A DNA stretch of 64,000 nt, from the NCBI RefSeq assembly GCF_029892155.1, contig NZ_JARZAG010000013.1, forward strand, positions 1-64,000. Reading direction: 5' to 3'. A program made the translations under genes and the position numbers. The notes below the pieces were generated by a model. That model searched no databases. It was not told where the DNA came from and worked only from the letters and a program-made list of their open reading frames with translations. This DNA is from Kitasatospora sp. GAS204B (GTDB lineage Bacteria > Actinomycetota > Actinomycetes > Streptomycetales > Streptomycetaceae). This document shows positions 59,140 through 64,000 of this stretch, in pieces; the stretch's first letter is position 1; each line of letters begins with the position of its first letter.

Positions 59140-61752
59140 TCAGCCCGTGCGGCCGCCTGCGCCTGCGCCCCGACGCAGACGGGTGAGCAGCCGTGCACCG
59201 GCCGCCGTACCGCTGACCAGCAGCGCGGCCGGGCCACCGACCAGCAGCACCGCGCCGACGATCAGCACCACCGGGAGCAGCAGCCGGGCCACCCCGGCCC
59301 GGTCGGGCGACGGGGTGCCGGCGGCCACCGGAGCAAGTCCCGAGCCGGGCGCGGCGGCGGAGGCCGAGGCGGACGGAGCCGGCGAGCCTGCGGACGCGGC
59401 ACCGGGCGCGGGCGGGTTGCCGGCGCCGGAGTTGTCCCCCGCGCCCGTGATCCCGCTGCCGGATTTCCCGCTCACTCCCGAGTTGCTGTTGGTACCGCTG
59501 TTGTCCTGCGCCACCGGCTGGGCGGTGGTCTGCGCCGCGGGCTGGGTGGCCGGCGGCGTGCCGGGCGTGGTGGTCGGCGGCGGCGTGGCCGGCGCGACCT
59601 GGTTACCGGGCAGCGTGCCGTCCTGGGCGGCGACGTGTGCGATCGCGTCCTGCGCGAACCCTGCCTGGGCCGGCGTCAGATCCGCGTAGCCGGGGCCGAG
59701 CTTGCCGGGCTCCCGCCCGTACAGCTGGCCGCCGCCGAAGTCCGTCACCTGCTGGAGGAACTGGGAGACGGCGGTCGTCTTCGCATCGCCCAGGTTGGCG
59801 GTCGGCGCCATGGCGTACTGCACCATGGTCAGCGGGTAGGCGTTGGGGTCGTTCGCGTAGGACGTGCCCGAGGCGCCGTACGGCAGTTGCTGGGTGTAGG
59901 TCTTCGGATCCACCGGCATGTCGGAGACGGCGGCCTGCATCGAAGCCAGCGTGGGCGCGACGAAGGAGCCCTGCTGGTTGAGCAGTTGGGCCTCGGGCAG
60001 GCTCATCGCCTGGGCGTCGGCGCTGTCCACGATGCCGATCAGCTGGCGCTGGCCCACGTTCTCCGCCGGGCACCGGGGGTAGAGACCGGTGTGGTCCACC
60101 AGCTCGCAGGTGGGTGTGGCGGCCAGGACGTGCCGCACCGTGTCGGTGAGCCCGCTGATCACCGGCGCCCACTCGTACTGCTTCTCGTGGTAGTCCGTGC
60201 CGTCGATGGCGACGAAGCCGCTGGAGTCCTGCGGAACCAGGATGTCGGTCGGGTAGCCGGAGAACGAGGGCCGCAGGTAGTCGGGGTCGACGTGCATGCC
60301 CCAGTTGTCGGGCGCGCCCTGGAGGAACGCGGCGGCCTGCGGGTCGGCGATGATCCAGGAGGTGAGCCGGCGCACCATGTCGCTGGAGTTCCCGACCACG
60401 ATGGGCAGGCTCTGCGGAACGGTGTCGCAGGCGGGCCACTGCGCCGGGGCGATCAGGCTGGCCGGATTGAGCGCCAGGAACTCCGGGTCCTGGAACAGGC
60501 ATTCCGGGTTGCCCTTGACCGTGGCCGCCGCGAACGCGTCCGGACCCTGCGAGTACGACTGCGTCAGTTCCTTGGCCAGCAGTCGCGCGTTCAGCCGCAG
60601 CTGCCGGATCTGCCGGCCGGTGACCGGATCGTCGACCTCGAAGACCACCGAGATGGCGGAGTTCACCAGCGGCACGTAGACGTAGGGCCGAGCAGCCGCT
60701 CCCGTGTCGGGGACGGAGGTCAGGGCCACTTCCGCGCCGCTGCCGCCCAGGAAGGACTGGCGGGCCTGCGGCTCGCCCTGGGAGGTGTAGGCGGCGTAGA
60801 GCGGGCTGGTGGCCAGGCAGGCGCCCGCACGCCACTGCTGGAGCGCCCGCTCGGCCATCGGCAGACCGGCCATGCTGAAGGCGGAGTTCCCGGCCGCGCA
60901 GCTGGCGGCGGTCGGCGCGAAGGTCAGCGGCACCACGGTCTTGTTCGCCCAGGCGCAGGCCTCGCCCGAGGCGTACGACGGCGACCCGAAGCTCTGCTGG
61001 ACCGTGACCTGGTCCTCCGCCGTGAAGCGGACCCCTCGGTCGTAGGTGTGCACCTCGCAGTGCGTCGTACCGGGCGGCTGGTGCTTCAGGAAGGCGGTCA
61101 GCCCCAGGCTGTCGCCACCGTAGTTCGGTTCCACGACGATCGAGCACGCGTGGGTGGCGTCACAGCCCAGCGACGGGCTCTGATCCGCCGTCCAGGTCTC
61201 GATGTCCGCCGAGCCCGAACCGTCCGGCCCGGTCACCGCGAGCGCCGCGTTGGACGGGAGGTCGGGTGTGGTGGTCCCGGGCGCCGGCTCCTTCTGCAGG
61301 AAGCCCTTGGAGCCGTCGGCACCGTAGAGGCTGGAGCCGTAGCAGTCGGTGATCCGCGGATCCGTCCCCCGGCACTCGTAGACGCGAACCGCGTAGTCGA
61401 CCTTGGTGTTCTTCGGCACCGCGTACGTCGCCGGCCCGCCCCCGCTCTGGTTCACGCTCGGCGTGAAGCCCGTCCAGGACACGTGCACGACCTGGTCGGT
61501 CAGACCGGTGGTGGGCGTGACCGTGACGCTGCCGTTCGGCCCGGTGGTCCCGGCCCCGGTGGTCCCGCTCGGAATCCAGACCGGCGGCCCCTGCACGGTC
61601 CTCGACCCCGAGTCCGCGTGCGCCTGCTGGACGGTGCCGGCACCGAGCGGCAGCACCGCGAGCAGGGCGACGACCACCCAGGCCACGGTGGCGGACAACC
61701 ATGCTCGAGCCCACCATCCGAGCCCTCTCGGGCTCCGGTCACGGACTTTCAT
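59140..61752 (-). CDS. large surface-anchored binding-protein-like protein
   Basis: An 870-residue exported protein. The signal peptide is ...LLAVLPLGAGTVQQAHA. The N-terminal third (about 40-280) is beta-rich with several Cys (YECRGTDPRITDCYG, LGCDATHACSIVVEPN). The middle (about 330-720) resembles a PstS/type II binding protein (ERALQQWRAG, GSGAEVALTSVPDTG, LARELTQSY-like LLAKELTQSYS, NPEFLALNP-like segments). A long Ser/Gly/Pro/Ala stalk and a C-terminal helix with a basic tail close it. GGAGGT precedes ATG 61752. It lies upstream of pstC in the same direction and probably heads the transcript. The ligand is unknown. Confidence 0.82.
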   Translation of the reverse strand: MKVRDRSPRGLGWWARAWLSATVAWVVVALLAVLPLGAGTVQQAHADSGSRTVQGPPVWIPSGTTGAGTTGPNGSVTVTPTTGLTDQVVHVSWTGFTPSVNQSGGGPATYAVPKNTKVDYAVRVYECRGTDPRITDCYGSSLYGADGSKGFLQKEPAPGTTTPDLPSNAALAVTGPDGSGSADIETWTADQSPSLGCDATHACSIVVEPNYGGDSLGLTAFLKHQPPGTTHCEVHTYDRGVRFTAEDQVTVQQSFGSPSYASGEACAWANKTVVPLTFAPTAASCAAGNSAFSMAGLPMAERALQQWRAGACLATSPLYAAYTSQGEPQARQSFLGGSGAEVALTSVPDTGAAARPYVYVPLVNSAISVVFEVDDPVTGRQIRQLRLNARLLAKELTQSYSQGPDAFAAATVKGNPECLFQDPEFLALNPASLIAPAQWPACDTVPQSLPIVVGNSSDMVRRLTSWIIADPQAAAFLQGAPDNWGMHVDPDYLRPSFSGYPTDILVPQDSSGFVAIDGTDYHEKQYEWAPVISGLTDTVRHVLAATPTCELVDHTGLYPRCPAENVGQRQLIGIVDSADAQAMSLPEAQLLNQQGSFVAPTLASMQAAVSDMPVDPKTYTQQLPYGASGTSYANDPNAYPLTMVQYAMAPTANLGDAKTTAVSQFLQQVTDFGGGQLYGREPGKLGPGYADLTPAQAGFAQDAIAHVAAQDGTLPGNQVAPATPPPTTTPGTPPATQPAAQTTAQPVAQDNSGTNSNSGVSGKSGSGITGAGDNSGAGNPPAPGAASAGSPAPSASASAAAPGSGLAPVAAGTPSPDRAGVARLLLPVVLIVGAVLLVGGPAALLVSGTAAGARLLTRLRRGAGAGGRTG

Positions 61753-62049
61753 CAGGGATACCTCCGGCAGTGCACGGTGCGGGCGTGCGATGGATACGGG
61801 CATGCGAATGGACCCACGGATTCCCGTAAGTCCATTCGCCCATGGCCACATGACACTTGATGGCTGGTCAGATGTACGAGACCCCAACCGGGCCCCGATG
61901 GCAGGGGGGAGCGGGCCCGCCCCGTGGCCCGCGCCATTGCCCGCGCCCGTTGCCCGCTCTGTTGCCCGCTCTGTTGCCCGCCGCAAGCGCCGACGGGCCC
62001 ACGCGCGGTGCGTGAGCCCGTCGGACCAGCCATGCCGGAGCAGGAGAGG
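61753..62049. other. intergenic region with inverted and tandem repeats
   Basis: There is no gene in these 297 bp. A perfect 10-bp inverted repeat GCGAATGGAC/GTCCATTCGC (61804-61813 and 61830-61839) lies 52-87 bp before the large anchored protein, as an operator or leader hairpin would. At 61950-61980 the 12-bp unit TTGCCCGCTCTG repeats two and a half times. A terminator for the next gene occupies 61991-62023. Confidence 0.65.
61991..62023 (-). terminator. terminator of the small secreted protein gene
   Basis: Arms 61991-62004 and 62010-62023 pair over 13 of 14 positions with a 5-base loop, 26 bp after the stop at 62050 on the - strand. Confidence 0.8.
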
Positions 62050-62646
62050 TCAGCTGCCGGCGGTGAACGTCAGCGTGCCGGTACCGGCGTGCTGGCGGCC
62101 CGCGAAGAAGGTGGTGCCCAGCGCGTTGTCCACGAACGCCGCACCCGACGCGTCGATCTCCAGGTCGCTGGAGTTGAGGGTCTGGGTGGTGCCGCTGGTG
62201 CTGATCACCGGGCGGGCCGGGTCGAGCAGCTTGACCGCGGTGGTCTGCCCCATCGGAACGCCGGTGAGCGCCCACTTGGAGGCGTCGAAGGCCAGGTTGT
62301 TGAAGATCACGGTCTTGCCGTTGGTCACGTTGACCAGCAGCAGCCCGCCGCCGAGCTGCGCGGCGCCGTAGAAGCCGGACAGGTGCACCGCACCGCCGGT
62401 CACCGGGAAGGTGGCGGAGAGACCGGTGGTGGTGTTGAAGCCCGGGGTCGCGTTCGGCAGCGCGATCGCGATGATGCCGCTCTGCAGCGAGTTCTGCAGG
62501 AAGGTGCTGTCCTCCTGGACCACCAGGCTGCCGGACGGGGCAGTGGTGGTCGCGGTGTCGGCCAGCGCGCTGTCGCTCAGGCCGGTGACCGCGAGGGCGG
62601 CGGCGATGGCGACGGTGGCGGCGATTCTGGGGCTGATCCGGCGCAT
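62050..62646 (-). CDS. small secreted protein of the Pst-like locus
   Basis: A 198-residue exported protein with a signal peptide (...LSDSALA). The mature part is beta-rich (GAVHLSGFYGAAQLGGGLLLVNVTNGKTVIFNNLAFD ... LEIDASGAAFVDNALG) and contains no Cys. It has no anchor. AAGGAG precedes ATG 62646. I do not recognise the family. It has its own terminator and lies between the large anchored protein and a PstS-like gene, so a shared role on the cell surface is inferred from position only. Confidence 0.82.
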   Translation of the reverse strand: MRRISPRIAATVAIAAALAVTGLSDSALADTATTTAPSGSLVVQEDSTFLQNSLQSGIIAIALPNATPGFNTTTGLSATFPVTGGAVHLSGFYGAAQLGGGLLLVNVTNGKTVIFNNLAFDASKWALTGVPMGQTTAVKLLDPARPVISTSGTTQTLNSSDLEIDASGAAFVDNALGTTFFAGRQHAGTGTLTFTAGS

Positions 62647-62684
62647 GATGATCTCCTTCGTGCACGGCATTGGGCTGGGAGCGG

Positions 62685-62717
62685 CCCGACGGCCAGGGAG
62701 AGTCCCTGGCCGTCGGG
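62685..62717 (-). terminator. terminator of the PstS-like gene
   Basis: A perfect 15-bp inverted repeat (62685-62699 and 62703-62717) with a 3-base loop lies 64 bp after the stop at 62781 on the - strand and upstream of the small secreted protein gene. Confidence 0.85.
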
Positions 62718-62780
62718 TGTGGTGCTGGTCCTGCTGCGTGTTACCGGTTACTGCCGGGTGGTGCGGTCAGGCGAGTTGGC

Positions 62781-63842
62781 TCAGGAGTGGACGACGGCGC
62801 CGCAGGCGAAGGCCGGCAGGGCGGCGAAGCCGTAGCTGGCGATGTCGGCGGCGGCGGTCGAGTCGTTGCAGATCCAGCCGCTGGCGCCGAAGATGTTCTG
62901 CAGCGCGGTGGCCTGGGTGCCGGTGCCGTTGAACTCCGAGTCACGGACCACGTTGTAGACCGTGCGGCCGTAGTTGCTGCCGGTGAAGGTCGGGTTCAGG
63001 GCGTTGCTGGCGATCGGGTTGACGCCGTCCACGCTGCGCAGGGTCAGCGAGCCGGGGGCGTCGCTCGTGGTGGTGTGGCCGCCCACGGTCTGGCCGATGT
63101 AGTGCGCGGCGGAGTACGGGAAGATCACGTTGGCGTCGGTGAAGACCGAGTCCGTGCCCTCGTTCTCCTCCGGGGTGTAGCTCTGCACGCAGGAGCCGGG
63201 GGTGAGCGCGGTGGTGCCACCGTTGATCGCCGTCAGGAAGAAGGCCCGGGTGCCGGAGTTCAGCTGCGGGATGTAGGCCTTGATGGTGGCGTTCGGGCCG
63301 GTGTAGCCGGAGACGTCGGTGATCTGGTTCCAGTTGGTGATGGTGCAGCTGTAGATGCCCTTGAGGTCGGCCGTGGTCAGGTTGGCCGGCGCGTTGCCTG
63401 TGCTGTTGCCCGCCCAGGCGACACCGTCCTGCGCGAAGGCCACGAAGTCGTCGGTGGACGGGTCGGTGCTCTGCGGGCCACGCGAGGAGCGGGCGAAGTC
63501 CACCGTGGTGTGGGTGTTGTTGTTCAGCGCGGAGATGCCGCCGCCGGAGCCGTTCGGGCGGGCGATGGTGCTCGCACCGGTCTTCGGCGTGATGTTGCCG
63601 GCCGGGGTGGCGTCCCAGCTGTAGAGGCGCGGCGAGGTGGTGTCGTGCGCCGCGGTCAGCGAGGCGTTGTAGTCGGTCGAGAACTGGTTCAGCACGGCCT
63701 GGATGGTGTCCGAGCCGGTGCCCACGATGTCCTGGGCGGCCGGGGTGACGGTCGGGTCGGCGGTGGCCTGGCCGGCGGCGACGGTGGCCAGGGAGGCGGC
63801 GATCGCGACGGTCGCGAACAGCTTGGCGGCGGTGTGACGCAT
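62781..63842 (-). CDS. PstS-like secreted substrate-binding protein
   Basis: A 353-residue exported protein with a Sec signal (...AAGQATA). PstS-like marks are IVGTGSDTIQAVLNQFSTDYN near the start, TVDFARSSRGPQST and AFAQDGVAWAG in the first lobe, LTTADLKGIYSCTITNWNQIT, and PQLNSGTRAFFLTAI. It has no lipobox and no C-terminal helix, so it is probably released rather than held at the membrane. There are four Cys, likely in disulfides. The 158 bp before it show no Pho box (no paired GTTCACC). Confidence 0.9.
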   Translation of the reverse strand: MRHTAAKLFATVAIAASLATVAAGQATADPTVTPAAQDIVGTGSDTIQAVLNQFSTDYNASLTAAHDTTSPRLYSWDATPAGNITPKTGASTIARPNGSGGGISALNNNTHTTVDFARSSRGPQSTDPSTDDFVAFAQDGVAWAGNSTGNAPANLTTADLKGIYSCTITNWNQITDVSGYTGPNATIKAYIPQLNSGTRAFFLTAINGGTTALTPGSCVQSYTPEENEGTDSVFTDANVIFPYSAAHYIGQTVGGHTTTSDAPGSLTLRSVDGVNPIASNALNPTFTGSNYGRTVYNVVRDSEFNGTGTQATALQNIFGASGWICNDSTAAADIASYGFAALPAFACGAVVHS

Positions 63843-64000
63843 GGTGCTTTCCTCCGGTGGGAGAGGCAGGCATGACGTTTCCGGGTCCGGGTCGAACCCG
63901 GTTGCCTGGGGCCGGTGTTGCTCCGGCCCGTCCGGCGGGACCGATCCTGTCCAGTCGGCGGCGGCGCCGGAAGCTCCCTTCTCATCTGCGGGAGTGCCGG

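Noticed and set aside
62670..63875. Long + strand frames across the PstS-like gene and similar long antisense frames elsewhere
   Set aside because: They are Gly/Val/Arg or Arg/Pro shadows caused by GC-rich third positions; the - strand frames carry signal peptides and family motifs.
63885..63925. CCGGGTCGAACCCGG resembling a tRNA T-arm
   Set aside because: No acceptor, D or anticodon arms can be paired around it; it is a small palindrome upstream of the PstS-like gene.
63843..64000. A Pho box upstream of the PstS-like gene
   Set aside because: Only a single weak GTTCGACC on the - strand. Streptomyces PhoP sites need at least two GTTCACC-like repeats with 11-bp spacing.

Overview
The window is high-GC actinobacterial DNA. 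Reversed-strand shadow reading frames are everywhere, GTG starts are common, and Tat signals, LAFTG-type anchors, DUF397, MAB_1171c and Lrp/GntR/LysR genes are present. It looks like a Streptomycetaceae chromosome (Streptomyces or Kitasatospora type). The order copper cluster, pheA, serS, HAD phosphatase, LytR-CpsA-Psr recalls the oriC-side core of Streptomyces chromosomes; this is family knowledge, not a search result. No rRNA, tRNA, CRISPR array or intact insertion sequence was recognised.

Left part (0-28.6 kb, mostly core-like). A DHA2 efflux pump lies opposite a tandem-HTH Lrp regulator, followed by allantoicase with a LysR gene, an unknown membrane protein and an RsbW-like ATPase with a large Pro/Arg insert. 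An extracytoplasmic copper cluster follows (membrane protein, YcnI, Sco, PCuAC/ECuC, CopC-CopD fusion, DyP peroxidase DtpA), which in Streptomyces supplies copper and peroxidase activity for secreted copper enzymes. Then come pheA, a 0.4-kb cluster of eight DnaA-box-like 9-mers, serS with a coupled HAD phosphatase, LytR-CpsA-Psr, a GntR regulator with twin operators and its MFS neighbour, a four-gene ABC export set, and an operon of four related membrane-anchored proteins.

Middle (28.6-44.4 kb, accessory). Remnants of an MMPL transporter, a phosphopantetheinyl transferase and a DUF397 gene lie among two secreted proteins built of LDTR...VDVxGYY repeats and one LAFTG-anchored protein. An F420/LLM oxidoreductase gene is followed by a cassette (unknown 415-aa protein, DUF433 antitoxin, frameshifted DUF5615 toxin) bounded by a 230-bp direct repeat that contains the 5' end of the oxidoreductase gene. 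Next is a polymorphic-toxin operon: a CpnT/WXG100-like adaptor, a 1282-aa Rhs protein with an unrecognised C-terminal toxin tip, and a probable immunity protein. A MarR regulator with a palindromic operator closes the block.

Right part (44.4-64 kb). A small HGxxPAAW-like membrane protein, a Tat-exported phospholipase C and a secreted beta-propeller precede a tightly coupled XRE / ImmA-IrrE peptidase / MAB_1171c / PAP2 operon. A candidate small RNA or leader with its own promoter and terminator precedes a second Cof-type HAD phosphatase. The last 11 kb is an unusual Pst-like locus: pstB, pstA and pstC together with three different secreted or surface-anchored binding-type proteins, a small secreted protein, and a sortase-fold protein that has lost both the catalytic His and Cys. 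No phoU or recognisable Pho box was seen.
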